A stretch of 53,691 nucleotides of DNA from Bacillus safensis FO-36b (GTDB taxonomy: Bacteria; Bacillota; Bacilli; Bacillales; Bacillaceae): contig NZ_ASJD01000013.1 in the NCBI RefSeq assembly GCF_000691165.1, positions 1-53,691 on the forward strand. The letters run 5' to 3'. Positions 44,731-53,402 of the stretch are shown one piece after another. How positions within the stretch are numbered: position 1 is the stretch's first letter; each line of letters opens with the position of its first letter. The position numbers and the translations under genes are program-made. The notes below the pieces were generated by a model. The model did no database searches and was not told where the DNA came from. It worked only from the letters and a program-made list of their open reading frames with translations.

Positions 44731-45999
44731 CTAAACAGCCTGCTTCATATTCCGCATTTCCTGAAGTGCTGTTTTGCTCTTCGCTTCGTCAAATTCACCT
44801 TCACTCTTCGCGACAACAATTGTTGCAATTCCATTTCCAATGAGGTTTGTAATCGCTCTTCCTTCACTCATGAAGCGGTCAACCCCAAGCAGCAGTGCTA
44901 GACCCTCTAACGGAATGACCTGTAGTGCCGCAAGAGTAGATGCAAGCACGATAAATCCGCTTCCTGTCACCCCAGCTGCTCCCTTTGATGTAAGCATCAG
45001 AACAAGGATAATAGTGATCTGCTGACCGATCGACAAGTCTACACCAAACACTTGTGCCAAGAAGACGACGGCCATTGATAAATAGATTGAAGTTCCGTCT
45101 AGGTTAAAGGAATAACCTGTTGGAATGACAAGACCAACAACAGACTTAGAGCACCCGTAGCGTTCCATTTTATCCATCATTCTTGGCAGCACGGATTCTG
45201 AAGAACTTGTGCCAAGAACAATCAAAATTTCATCCTTGATAAACCTTAAATAACCTAGCAGGCTGAAGCCATACATTTTACAAATGATGTTCAGCACAAC
45301 GAAGATGAACAGGAACATCGTCATATAAACGGAGAGCATCAGACTTGCCAGCGGTCTAATTGATGCTAAACCAAAGTGTCCGATCGTATAAGCCATTGCC
45401 CCAAACGCACCGAGCGGCGCAGCACGCATGATATATCCAATGATTTTAAAGAAAACAAGTGACAGCTTATCAAGCCATTCGATGATGCCTTTCCCCTTCT
45501 CGCCAAGAGCAGCGAGCGCAACACCGAATAAAATAGAGAAGAATAAGACCTGTAAAATATCACCCTTTGCGAAAGCATCAACCATGTTAGATGGCACGAT
45601 GTGTGTAACAAATTCCATCCAGTCGATACCCTGTCCGCCATTTTGGGTATATTGTGAGACATCCCCTTTTTCAAGCTTGCTATAGTCAAGACCTGCACCT
45701 GGCTTCATGATATTCACAACAAAAAGACCGATGACCAGAGCAAGTGTCGTGACGACTTCAAAATAAATAAATGCTTTTCCCCCAACTTTTCCAACCTTTT
45801 TCATATCCCCCATCTTGGCAATACCAAGAACAATGGTTAAGAAAATAATTGGTGCAATGACCATTTTAACGGCATTGATAAAGGTGTCACCAAGCGGCTT
45901 CATTTCTTTTCCGACGTTTGGCCAAACCATCCCGACAATGATCCCGATGATGACAGCTGCAATCACCTGAAATGTCAGGTTCTTCAAAAGCCTTTTCAT
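44731..45999 (-). CDS. dctP: C4-dicarboxylate transporter DctP
   Basis: 422-aa DAACS-family carrier for succinate, fumarate and malate. VLGTSSSESVLPRMMDKMERYG near 258 and GYSFNLDGTSIYL near 297 are the DctA-type signatures. It is preceded by dctR/dctS, the two-component system that activates it, plus a large inverted repeat at 46095-46143 and a cre-like site at 46026-46039. Confidence 0.94.
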   Translation of the reverse strand: MKRLLKNLTFQVIAAVIIGIIVGMVWPNVGKEMKPLGDTFINAVKMVIAPIIFLTIVLGIAKMGDMKKVGKVGGKAFIYFEVVTTLALVIGLFVVNIMKPGAGLDYSKLEKGDVSQYTQNGGQGIDWMEFVTHIVPSNMVDAFAKGDILQVLFFSILFGVALAALGEKGKGIIEWLDKLSLVFFKIIGYIMRAAPLGAFGAMAYTIGHFGLASIRPLASLMLSVYMTMFLFIFVVLNIICKMYGFSLLGYLRFIKDEILIVLGTSSSESVLPRMMDKMERYGCSKSVVGLVIPTGYSFNLDGTSIYLSMAVVFLAQVFGVDLSIGQQITIILVLMLTSKGAAGVTGSGFIVLASTLAALQVIPLEGLALLLGVDRFMSEGRAITNLIGNGIATIVVAKSEGEFDEAKSKTALQEMRNMKQAV

Positions 46000-46025
46000 A
46001 AAAAATCAACTCCCTCACCCTTTGA

Positions 46026-46039
46026 TGTAAACGCTTAAC
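46026..46039. promoter_or_regulatory. Cre-like site upstream of dctP
   Basis: TGTAAACGCTTAAC keeps the core AANCG and 12 of 14 positions of a cre; the last two bases are reversed from CA to AC. It lies 27-40 bp before the dctP start, downstream of any likely promoter, where CcpA could act as a roadblock. Confidence 0.5.
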
Positions 46040-46094
46040 TGTTATCTGTAGATAAATGATAGCGATTTCATCAAAGGCTGTGAAGCTTATGGAC

Positions 46095-46143
46095 ATATCG
46101 TACATTTTGGTCTTTTTGGTCTCTTAGTCAGAATGTACGATAT
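46095..46143. promoter_or_regulatory. Candidate DctR operator (long-spaced inverted repeat)
   Basis: ATATCGTACATT (46095-46106) and AATGTACGATAT (46132-46143) are perfect 12-bp inverted repeats with 25 bp between them. The distal arm lies in the last codons of dctR. No T tract follows, so it is not a terminator. DctR binding is inferred from position 96-144 bp before dctP. Confidence 0.55.
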
Positions 46144-46807
46144 ATTTATTCACAGGACGTCCAATCCCCCCATATTGCATATCTAATTTCAGCTCGCCTT
46201 CTTTGACGAGGAAGTCTAAATACCGGCGTGCCGTGACACGGGCTATGCCAAGTGCATTAGCAACTTCCTCTGCAGACTGGGCGCCTTCCTGCAAGCCCAT
46301 ATAAGCTTTAATTTCGTTCATCGTATGCACATTCAGCCCTTTAGGAAGCCAAGTATCTTCCTGCTTAACAGCAGGCTTTCGTATGATATCATCGAGCATC
46401 TCCTGAGAAAATTCTGCTGCGGTTTGGATTTTTGATTTAAACGCCTTATAGCTTTCAAGTGATTCTTTCATTCGTTCAAATTTGAATGGTTTAATAATAT
46501 AATCCCGCGCACCATTTTGAAGCATGATGCCGATGGTCTCTTTGTCCTTCGCTGCTGAAATGACAATCACATCCACTTTCATCTTCTGTTTTCTGATGTC
46601 TTGTAGCGTTTTGACGCCATCCTTTTTTGGCATATATACATCAAGTACCACGAGGTCTGGACGAATCTCTTTGATCAGCTGGATGCCCTGCTCCCCATTT
46701 CCAGCGACAGCTGCTACTTGAAAGCCAGGAACACTCATAATGAACTCTTTATTCACTTCTTGCACCATCGGGTCATCTTCAATTAACAGCACCTTAATCT
46801 GAGTCAT
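46124..46807 (-). CDS. dctR: Response regulator DctR (CitB/DcuR type)
   Basis: 227 aa. Receiver domain 1-120: acidic pocket LIEDDPM, phospho-Asp in VVLDVYMPKKDG near 54, and IIKPFKFER with the conserved Lys near 105. The C-terminal half has a helix-turn-helix (GIARVTARRYLDFLVKEGE) as in CitB/DcuR/MalR. It activates dctP. Overlaps dctS by 4 bp. Confidence 0.94.
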   Translation of the reverse strand: MTQIKVLLIEDDPMVQEVNKEFIMSVPGFQVAAVAGNGEQGIQLIKEIRPDLVVLDVYMPKKDGVKTLQDIRKQKMKVDVIVISAAKDKETIGIMLQNGARDYIIKPFKFERMKESLESYKAFKSKIQTAAEFSQEMLDDIIRKPAVKQEDTWLPKGLNVHTMNEIKAYMGLQEGAQSAEEVANALGIARVTARRYLDFLVKEGELKLDMQYGGIGRPVNKYIVHSD

Positions 46808-48423
46808 CTGTCTCTCTCCTCTATGGTCATTGGGAATTCGATTGAGAAGGTGGTACCAATGCCGATGCTTGATGTGACCTCTACACTTCCCATCCCTTTG
46901 TCGATAATCGTTTTTACAATATACAGGCCATAGCCTGTTCCGCCCTCTTTGCCATGTGTGAAGCCTTTATCGAAAATAGAAGGAATCATTTCTTCTTCGA
47001 TCCCGGAGCCATTGTCTTCAATTAAAATCGCGAGGACATCCTCCGTTTGATCGATACTAATGGAAATGACTTTTGTGTCTCTTTCTACAGTATCATACGA
47101 AGCAAAGGCGTTCTCAATGAGATTTCCGAGCAGCTTCGTCATATCATGCTGATCAAGCCGTTCAGGGAAATCACGCAGACAGCTATGTTCATCTACTTCG
47201 ACCATGATGCCAAGCTCCTTGCCCCTTCTGATTTTGCTCATCAATAACCCTGAGACAGCATCATGCTCTATGACGCGGTGAAGAAAGTCCGTCACATGTT
47301 CCTGCTCCTCTGTCGTTTGAAAGGCCAGATCGAGCGCCTGATCGGCTTTACCCAGCTGAATCAGACCGGCAATCGTATGAAGCTTATTCATATGCTCATG
47401 GTTTTGCACCCGCAAACCGTCCACAAAGTTCTTAACCCCTGTGAGCTCCTCCGCCAATTTTGCCGCTTCCGTCCGGTCCTGAAAAATGGCAACTGCTCCG
47501 ATGATCTTCTTTTTCATCACAATCGGAATCCGGCTGCTCATGATCCGCTTTCCGCTCATATGAATTTCTTCATTGTAGACGGGTTCTGCGCGATCGATAA
47601 TTTCAGGAAGTCTTGTATCAGACAGCACATCCCAAATATTCCGGCCCACGACATCACCCGTCACGCCAAAAATCTGCTTCGCCTTCTCATTAAAAATGGT
47701 AATCATGTGCTGATTATCAATGGCGATAACCCCTTCATTAATAGAGTGAAAGGTTGCAGTGCGTTCCTCTAGCATTCTCACAATCTCATGCGGCTCCAGC
47801 TTAAACATTTGCTGTTTAATATGACGGGCGAGCAAAAATGAACCCACAAGCCCAAAGCTGAGCGTCAAGAGGAGAATCATGAGGATATCGCGCTTCATTT
47901 CTCCTAATATATCTGCCATACTTGGCAGAGTTCTTCCTACAAGCACAACCCCTGTTTGATTAAATTGATCATCCTTGACTGGATAAAAAGCTCTGATGGC
48001 TGTTCCAAGCTCTCCCTCTGCTTCTGAGAAATAAATATGCTCTGCAAAAGCCGGCTCTTCATCAGTTCCTTCTGAGCGCTGGCCAATCCTCGTTTTCACT
48101 GGATGCGTTAATCTCACATGATCCATATCCATCACGACAATGTAGTCAGCGTCTTGAATAATCCGAATCTCTTCGATCGCATGCTGTAATCGATCACGTT
48201 CCTTTGTCTGATCAGCTAACGCCTGCTTCACCTCATTCATTTCAGCCACAGTTCTCGCCGTGTTCATGAGTCTTTTTCGAAGCTCCCGTTCCTCTGTTTG
48301 CTGAATTCCCCCAACAAGGACAATTCCTCCGATTAAAAGGGCGAAAATGACAACGAAATATGTGAGGATGGTAAGCTTCCATCTAATAGATAATTGTTGT
48401 AATTTCAATCGATTTCTCATCAT
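46804..48423 (-). CDS. dctS: Sensor histidine kinase DctS
   Basis: 539 aa of the CitA/DcuS type. TM1 near 18-38, an extracellular PAS-like (PDC) domain about 40-175, TM2 near 185-205, a cytoplasmic PAS (HSINEGVIAIDNQHMITIFNEKA), then the kinase domain with phospho-His in RVQNHEHMNKLH, N box LLGNLIENAFASYD and G boxes DNGSGIEEE, GGTGYGLYIV. The frame extends to 48492, but AGGTG 5 nt before the ATG at 48423 sets the start and frees a 67-bp intergenic region with dctB. Confidence 0.93.
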   Translation of the reverse strand: MMRNRLKLQQLSIRWKLTILTYFVVIFALLIGGIVLVGGIQQTEERELRKRLMNTARTVAEMNEVKQALADQTKERDRLQHAIEEIRIIQDADYIVVMDMDHVRLTHPVKTRIGQRSEGTDEEPAFAEHIYFSEAEGELGTAIRAFYPVKDDQFNQTGVVLVGRTLPSMADILGEMKRDILMILLLTLSFGLVGSFLLARHIKQQMFKLEPHEIVRMLEERTATFHSINEGVIAIDNQHMITIFNEKAKQIFGVTGDVVGRNIWDVLSDTRLPEIIDRAEPVYNEEIHMSGKRIMSSRIPIVMKKKIIGAVAIFQDRTEAAKLAEELTGVKNFVDGLRVQNHEHMNKLHTIAGLIQLGKADQALDLAFQTTEEQEHVTDFLHRVIEHDAVSGLLMSKIRRGKELGIMVEVDEHSCLRDFPERLDQHDMTKLLGNLIENAFASYDTVERDTKVISISIDQTEDVLAILIEDNGSGIEEEMIPSIFDKGFTHGKEGGTGYGLYIVKTIIDKGMGSVEVTSSIGIGTTFSIEFPMTIEERDR

Positions 48424-48455
48424 TTTTTCACCTGTATCTTTACGAATTCTTCCTC

Positions 48456-48473
48456 TGTCAAGTATGCTTGACA
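48456..48473. promoter_or_regulatory. Palindrome in the dctS-dctB divergent region
   Basis: TGTCAAG (48456-48462) and CTTGACA (48467-48473) form perfect 7-bp arms around 4 bp. The left arm also supplies a TTGACA -35 for the dctS direction. It could be an operator for either gene. Confidence 0.45.
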
Positions 48474-48490
48474 TAAGGGGGATCTGACGC

Positions 48491-49588
48491 ATGAAGAATT
48501 TACTCGCTTATACACTTTTGCTTATGATCGGTTTTGTAACCGCTTTATACTTTGGTTTTTATCATATGATGCCAAAATCAGCGACAACCTTTGATGATGA
48601 ACAGACAGGACTGAAGGACCAGCTTGTGTTCAAATTCAGCCATGTCGTGGCAGACAATACACCTAAAGGACTTGCCGCAAAGAAATTTGCTGAGCTCGTG
48701 CACGAAAAATCCGATGGAAAGATCAGCATTCAAATTTTCTCCAACGGAAGCCTTTATTCTGATATTGAAGAAATTAATGCACTCAAAGAGAATCAAGTTC
48801 AATTTATCGCTCCGTCTACCTCGAAGCTCGGCATGCTGTCTCCTGAGTGGCTGGCACTTGATCTTCCCTTTGCTTTTTCAAATTACAATGCGGTTCAAGA
48901 AGGCCTGCACGGTGCAATTGGACAAAGGTTGTTTGGCACGCTGCAAAAAGATGGATTAAAGGGAATGGCTTATTGGACAAATGGCTTTAAGCAAATTACC
49001 TCTAATAAAGGACCCATCAAACAGCCGGCTGATTTAAAAAACCAGTCTCTCCGCATTATGCAAAGCGACATGATTGAAAAACAATTCAAACTCCTTGGCG
49101 CAAAGCCCTATCAGGAATCATTTAATTCAACGTTTCAGCTATTAGAAACCAAAAAAGTAGACGGTGAAGAAAATACCATTTCAAATATTTATTCAAAAAA
49201 ATTCTATCATATACAAGACTATATGACGATCAGCAATCACGGGTATTTAGGCTATGTGGTCTTAACAGATCAATCCTTCTTTGACCGCCAGACACCCGAA
49301 ACGAAACGAATTTTACTTGAAGCCATGGAAGAAACAACGGCTTGGAATGAAAAGCATGCAGAACAGATGAACAAAGATCAGCTGGAGGACATTAAACGTG
49401 AATCGCCGATTGCCATTCATGAATTGACGCCAGCAGAAAGACAAAAATGGATGAAAGCCCTTGATCCTTTGTATGATGAAGCCGAAAAAACGATCGGCTC
49501 CACCCTCATCAAACAGATCCGCGAACTGCGTGCACGTTATGAACACTCACCTATTCATGCTTTTCAGGAAGAGGATGAGAGCAAATAA
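48491..49588 (+). CDS. dctB: C4-dicarboxylate-binding protein DctB (TRAP DctP-like)
   Basis: 365-aa exported solute-binding protein of the DctP/SBP family. Signal or anchor helix at 1-23; then KFSHVVADNTPKG near 50, the FSNGSLYSD segment near 82 and a KKVDGEENTISNIY segment near 215 that line the carboxylate site. No TRAP membrane subunits are nearby, so it probably presents ligand to DctS rather than to a transporter. Divergent from dctS. SD AAGGGGG is 9 nt upstream. Confidence 0.92.
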   Translation: MKNLLAYTLLLMIGFVTALYFGFYHMMPKSATTFDDEQTGLKDQLVFKFSHVVADNTPKGLAAKKFAELVHEKSDGKISIQIFSNGSLYSDIEEINALKENQVQFIAPSTSKLGMLSPEWLALDLPFAFSNYNAVQEGLHGAIGQRLFGTLQKDGLKGMAYWTNGFKQITSNKGPIKQPADLKNQSLRIMQSDMIEKQFKLLGAKPYQESFNSTFQLLETKKVDGEENTISNIYSKKFYHIQDYMTISNHGYLGYVVLTDQSFFDRQTPETKRILLEAMEETTAWNEKHAEQMNKDQLEDIKRESPIAIHELTPAERQKWMKALDPLYDEAEKTIGSTLIKQIRELRARYEHSPIHAFQEEDESK

Positions 49589-49615
49589 AAAATCCCTTTG
49601 ATAAGGGATTTTTTT
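49589..49615. terminator. Bidirectional terminator, dctB / EcsC-like gene
   Basis: AATCCCTT pairs with AAGGGATT around 4 nt, with A and T tracts on each side. The stop of the leftward gene overlaps its edge. Confidence 0.85.
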
Positions 49616-50444
49616 ATGCGCCGGACTCACTCTGTTCTTGCTGCGTGAGCTCTTCTAATCTTGTTAAAATTCTTCGTTTTCGGTATTGCATCATGCCTGT
49701 TTCGGCAATTCCTTTTAATTGTGAGCGGTTCGAAACGGCACCAAACAAAATCCCAGCAATGGGCACAAGCTGAAACAGTTTCTTCCAGCCGAACGAATCC
49801 CGGTAATTATAGACGACCTCACGCCACCCTTGGATTTGAGAAATCATGTTTTCATGCTTCCCTTCGGATGCATGATAGCTTTTCAGCTCTTTTAGAATCG
49901 ATTTCTTTCCAACGACATCAGCAGAGTTCAGCTGCAAGCATTTAATGATGAAGACCCGCTCCTCTTTGTTTTTAGGATCATAGCCATAGGTGACGGCAAT
50001 ATCCTGCAATGTTTTCAGAGAGAGGCCCAGTACCGCAGGAATATCAGCAGCTAGCGTAAACATTCCGCCGACACCAGTTGTCGCCCCTTGTACCGTCGCG
50101 AGATTCGTTCTGTTTTTCCCCATATGTTCACTAATGGCATCCATCAATTCGATTGGGGCCTTTCCAATATCCTCTATACGCTGGATGGATTCGCCCTCAC
50201 ACTTCTTTTGAAATTGATGAATGATGCCTTTTTCCGACGTCAAATAGGCACCGCCAGACTGAATGTAATGACCCATTTCATCTAGCAGCACACCGATTTT
50301 TTTCTGAATAAAAGCAGGCGTCAGCTTGTCCAGCATTTGAAATGGAAGGCGGCTGAGTTTCTCCCAAAACCATACCTTTTGCTGGTCTTTCTCCCATTTT
50401 TCAATCTCCTTTAATTGTGCTTTTAGCCACTCTCTTTCCTCCAT
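49614..50444 (-). CDS. EcsC-family protein
   Basis: 276-aa protein of the EcsC type. A KLTPAFIQKKIGVLLDEM segment near 40, then a glycine/alanine-rich hydrophobic stretch TVQGATTGVGGMFTLAADIPA near 117-137 that may insert in or lie on the membrane, then LKTLQDIAVTYGYDP, and a second hydrophobic patch near 240. No catalytic motif is visible and the role is unknown. SD AAGGAGG 7 nt before the ATG. It stands alone between terminators. Confidence 0.8.
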   Translation of the reverse strand: MEEREWLKAQLKEIEKWEKDQQKVWFWEKLSRLPFQMLDKLTPAFIQKKIGVLLDEMGHYIQSGGAYLTSEKGIIHQFQKKCEGESIQRIEDIGKAPIELMDAISEHMGKNRTNLATVQGATTGVGGMFTLAADIPAVLGLSLKTLQDIAVTYGYDPKNKEERVFIIKCLQLNSADVVGKKSILKELKSYHASEGKHENMISQIQGWREVVYNYRDSFGWKKLFQLVPIAGILFGAVSNRSQLKGIAETGMMQYRKRRILTRLEELTQQEQSESGA

Positions 50445-50539
50445 GCATATGCCTCCTTAGATGTCGCTGAAGTATTTGTCTGTTATTATACACAATCCTT
50501 GTCCATCATACGTATAGAACATTGAAGCGGTTCCGAAAG

Positions 50540-50565
50540 GTTTTAATCTTTTTCAAAACGGTTAT
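50540..50565 (+). promoter_or_regulatory. Candidate sigma-B promoter of the small GlsB-type gene
   Basis: GTTTTA (50540-50545), 14 bp, GGTTAT (50560-50565) against consensus GTTTAA-N14-GGGTAT. Each box has one mismatch. The start would be about 27 nt before the gene. Small GlsB/YeaQ-type genes of Bacillus are sigma-B controlled, which agrees. Confidence 0.6.
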
Positions 50566-50599
50566 TGCTTAATAAACAAACAAAAGAGGAGTGGTCAAC

Positions 50600-50860
50600 A
50601 TGTTAGGATTTCTAATTTCATTAGTTGTGGCGATTGTCATCGGTCTCATTGGGAGTGCACTCGCTGGGGGCAGTGTACCAGGAGGATGGATCGGTTCAAT
50701 GATTGCCGGGTTTGTAGGCGCTTGGATTGGTCATGGATTACTGGGAACGTGGGGTCCTAGTCTGGCAGGCTTTGCGATCATTCCAGCAATCTTAGGAGCA
50801 GCGATCTTTGTCATTATTTTAAGCCTGATCTTCCGCAGTGTGGGATCAAGGGTATCTTAA
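50600..50860 (+). CDS. ydaS: Small membrane protein, GlsB/YeaQ/YmgE family (YdaS-like)
   Basis: 86 aa with three hydrophobic helices and the family pattern IGSALAGGSVPGGWIGSMIAGFVGAW. A stress-linked membrane protein family of unknown mechanism. SD GAGGAG 8 nt before the ATG at 50600; a GTG three codons earlier lies too near the SD. The sigma-B-like promoter and the position beside mntH suggest ydaS, but the symbol is from memory of gene order. Confidence 0.78.
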   Translation: MLGFLISLVVAIVIGLIGSALAGGSVPGGWIGSMIAGFVGAWIGHGLLGTWGPSLAGFAIIPAILGAAIFVIILSLIFRSVGSRVS

Positions 50861-50888
50861 AAAACAAATAACAGAGGAAGCAGTAGGG

Positions 50889-50914
50889 ACACCGTCTAAG
50901 AGGCGGTGTTTTTT
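50889..50914 (+). terminator. Terminator of the GlsB-type gene
   Basis: ACACCGTCT pairs with AGGCGGTGT (one G-U or mismatch) around AAG, then six T. Confidence 0.85.
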
Positions 50915-51038
50915 ATGTTGCTCGTTGACAAGGTATCTATTTTTTTCACTTACATATGATAAACAAACCTATTAGTTCAGATAGTTGACTTTTCATGAAT
51001 ATGGGCATATGATGATTAAAAATTGCATCAAGGAAACT

Positions 51039-51067
51039 TTTTGTGCCCAAGCAAAACTTTGTAGAAT
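51039..51067 (+). promoter_or_regulatory. mntH promoter with candidate MntR box
   Basis: TTTTGT (51039-51044), 17 bp, TAGAAT (51062-51067) make a weak promoter. Over its -35 lies TTTTGTGCCCAAGCAAAA (51039-51056), arms TTTTG and CAAAA plus GC, like the MntR operator. Manganese-loaded MntR represses mntH in B. subtilis. Confidence 0.5.
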
Positions 51068-51081
51068 CTAGGTGATGACAT

Positions 51082-52359
51082 ATGACAAACAAATACATCG
51101 AGGCACAGGCACACATGTCAGCGGCAGCTGAGCGTGCACTTGAAGGTAAGGTCAAAGGATTTAGAAGGCTTCTTCCTTTTCTAGGCCCTGCTTTTATCGC
51201 TGCCATTGCATATATTGACCCAGGAAATTTTGCCACCAACATTGCGGCTGGCTCTAAATATGGATATCTCCTTTTATGGGTCATTCTCATATCAAATCTC
51301 ATGGCTTTGCTCATTCAATCATTGTCCGCAAAGCTTGGAATAGCGACAGGTAAAAACTTACCTGAAATCGCACGTGAAGAGTTTCCAAAACCCGTCTCCA
51401 TCGGTTTATGGATTCAGGGCGAACTCGTCATTATTGCCACAGATTTAGCCGAGTTTATCGGGGCTGCACTTGGTTTATACTTGCTTTTTCGGATCCCGCT
51501 GCTTGAAGCATCCATTATTGCAGCTATCGGATCATTTGCGATTTTAGAATTGCAAAGACGGGGATATCGCGCATTAGAAGCCGGCATCACTGGCATGCTG
51601 TTCGTTGTCGTGATCGCTTTCGCTGTGCAAACCTTTGTCGCCAAGCCTGATATGGCAAGTGTCGCAGGCGGGCTTTTCATTCCAAAATTTGATGGCGCAG
51701 ATAGTGTACTGCTTGCAGCCGGAATTTTAGGTGCCACTGTGATGCCGCACGCGATCTATTTACATTCAGCATTAACCCAAAGGAGAGTCGTCGGCAGAAC
51801 GGAAAAGGAGAAAAAACAGATTTTCCGCTTTGAGTTTTTAGATATCCTTATTGCGATGCTAGTCGCTGGAGCCATCAATGCCAGTATGTTGATTGTGGCA
51901 GCCGCTTTATTTTATAAAAATGGTCTCTTTGTTGAAGATCTGGATGTTGCGTTCCAGCATTTTAGCACACTCGCAGGTCCTGTATCAGCTATCTTATTTG
52001 GTGTAGGACTGCTTGTAGCCGGACTATCAAGCTCTTCTGTCGGTACATTGTCAGGCGATATCATTATGCAGGGTTTTATTCAATACCGGATTCCGCTGTA
52101 TGTCCGCCGGCTGATTACTATGATTCCCCCTATTGTGATCATTGCATCTGGGGTGAATCCGACATCTGCACTTGTGATGAGCCAGGTGGTCTTATCCTTT
52201 GGTATTGCCTTTGCTTTAATTCCGCTCATCTTATTTACAAGTAAAAAACGAATTATGGGCGAATTAACGAATGCCCGCTGGGTAACAGGAATATCTTGGG
52301 TGATAGCAGCTCTTGTTGTCGCACTCAATCTCTTTTTAATTGTGGATACGTTTATGTAA
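51082..52359 (+). CDS. mntH: Nramp divalent metal transporter MntH
   Basis: 425-aa proton-coupled Mn2+ importer. The unwound helix 1 motif AYIDPGNFATN near residue 45 (DPGN metal ligands) and helix 6 MPHAIYLHSAL near 220 (MPH) are both present. About eleven helices. A candidate MntR box covers its promoter. A terminator follows. Confidence 0.95.
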   Translation: MTNKYIEAQAHMSAAAERALEGKVKGFRRLLPFLGPAFIAAIAYIDPGNFATNIAAGSKYGYLLLWVILISNLMALLIQSLSAKLGIATGKNLPEIAREEFPKPVSIGLWIQGELVIIATDLAEFIGAALGLYLLFRIPLLEASIIAAIGSFAILELQRRGYRALEAGITGMLFVVVIAFAVQTFVAKPDMASVAGGLFIPKFDGADSVLLAAGILGATVMPHAIYLHSALTQRRVVGRTEKEKKQIFRFEFLDILIAMLVAGAINASMLIVAAALFYKNGLFVEDLDVAFQHFSTLAGPVSAILFGVGLLVAGLSSSSVGTLSGDIIMQGFIQYRIPLYVRRLITMIPPIVIIASGVNPTSALVMSQVVLSFGIAFALIPLILFTSKKRIMGELTNARWVTGISWVIAALVVALNLFLIVDTFM

Positions 52360-52360
52360 A

Positions 52361-52385
52361 AGACAGTAGTGATGCTGTCTTTTTC
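52361..52385 (+). terminator. Terminator of mntH
   Basis: AGACAG pairs with CTGTCT around 8 nt, then a T-rich tract TTTTCTTTT. A short stem. Confidence 0.7.
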
Positions 52386-52430
52386 TTTTCATATGGTTAT
52401 GGTAAAATTCCCCTGAGAGGATGTGGGCAC

Positions 52431-53000
52431 ATGTTTTTTTATCAGGATCAAGAGATAGCTATGCGGCTGCTTGAGCCAAGAGACGCAAGAAGTCTATATT
52501 TGCTCATCCAGCGGTCAAGAGAGCATTTACGTGAATGGATGCTTTGGGTGGATTCAACGAAAACAGAAGAAGACAGCATGGCGTTCATTCAAGGCGCAAT
52601 GCAGCAAGCCTTGCAGAACAACGGTTTTCAAGCGGGCATCTGGTCACATGGAGAGCTTGTCGGGATCATCGGCACCCACCAAATTCATTGGATCGACAGG
52701 ACTGTTTCAATTGGCTATTGGCTCGGAGAAGGCTATCAAGGAAAAGGCATCATGACAAGAGCGTGCAAAGCAGTCATTCATTATTTATTTGAAGATTGTG
52801 GACTGCACCGCATTGAAATCAGGGCTGCTGTCGATAACCTGAAGAGCAGACGCATCGCAGAGCGTTTATCCTTTTCGCTTGAAGGCATTTTGAGACAATG
52901 TGAATGGCTGGGCGACCGCTTTACGGATCATTGTGTATACGCCCTTTTGCAGCCTGAATATATGAAAGAAAAAACGCATTCTATGAATCAGCCCACGTAA
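52431..53000 (+). CDS. GNAT acetyltransferase, RimJ/RimL type
   Basis: 189 aa. Acetyl-CoA-binding region is GYWLGEGYQGKGIMTRAC near 97-115, and the RimL-like ending has HRIEIRAAVDNLKSRRIAERLSF. Acts on a protein N terminus, amino group or antibiotic; the substrate is unknown. The frame opens far upstream inside mntH, but AGAGG 10 nt before the ATG at 52431 fixes the start. It resembles B. subtilis YdaF, a ribosomal-type acetyltransferase. Confidence 0.85.
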   Translation: MFFYQDQEIAMRLLEPRDARSLYLLIQRSREHLREWMLWVDSTKTEEDSMAFIQGAMQQALQNNGFQAGIWSHGELVGIIGTHQIHWIDRTVSIGYWLGEGYQGKGIMTRACKAVIHYLFEDCGLHRIEIRAAVDNLKSRRIAERLSFSLEGILRQCEWLGDRFTDHCVYALLQPEYMKEKTHSMNQPT

Positions 53001-53098
53001 TTGTGTCGATTGCATGAATTATTTTACAAAGTGAAGCTTTGTAGTATCGGTTGCGATCAGCATCTGATAAAATAGAAGGAAAAATCGAGGTATGAAGT

Positions 53099-53362
53099 AT
53101 GTCTCTTATTATTTTATTTTACTTATGGATTGTCCCTTTATTATTTGGCATTTTCTTCTCATTCTTAACAAAGAAAGCCACATACAAACGCCGCTTTGTC
53201 CCATCATATAGCATGGCAGGACTCAGCATCGTTTTTCTCATTCTGGCACTTGTCTTTTCAGCCAGCCATTTTCTATTCATTTGCGGTATGTTCCTATTTG
53301 CCACAACCCTTGTCGGCACAGGCATTCCTTTATTTTTAGCCTTTGCAAAAACACAATCATAA
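53099..53362 (+). CDS. Small membrane protein of unknown function
   Basis: 87 aa with three hydrophobic helices (1-22, 37-56, 60-82) separated by a basic loop KKATYKRRF. The ATG at 53099 follows a GAGG (53087-53090) 8 nt upstream. It may be the B. subtilis ydzA counterpart, which I recall near mntH, but I cannot verify this. No function known to me. Confidence 0.65.
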   Translation: MSLIILFYLWIVPLLFGIFFSFLTKKATYKRRFVPSYSMAGLSIVFLILALVFSASHFLFICGMFLFATTLVGTGIPLFLAFAKTQS

Positions 53363-53366
53363 ACAA

Positions 53367-53397
53367 AAACCACCTTTTCGCAATGGAAAGGTGGTTT
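53367..53397. terminator. Bidirectional terminator between the last two genes
   Basis: AAACCACCTTT pairs with AAAGGTGGTTT around 9 nt, A and T tracts on both sides. Confidence 0.9.
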
Positions 53398-53402
53398 CTT
53401 TT

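Noticed and set aside
46095..46143. Long inverted repeat considered as the dctR terminator
   Set aside because: The 25-nt loop and lack of a T tract do not fit an intrinsic terminator.
47263..47772. Rightward 169-codon frame inside dctS
   Set aside because: Antisense to the histidine kinase core; long only because of the codon pattern of the real gene.
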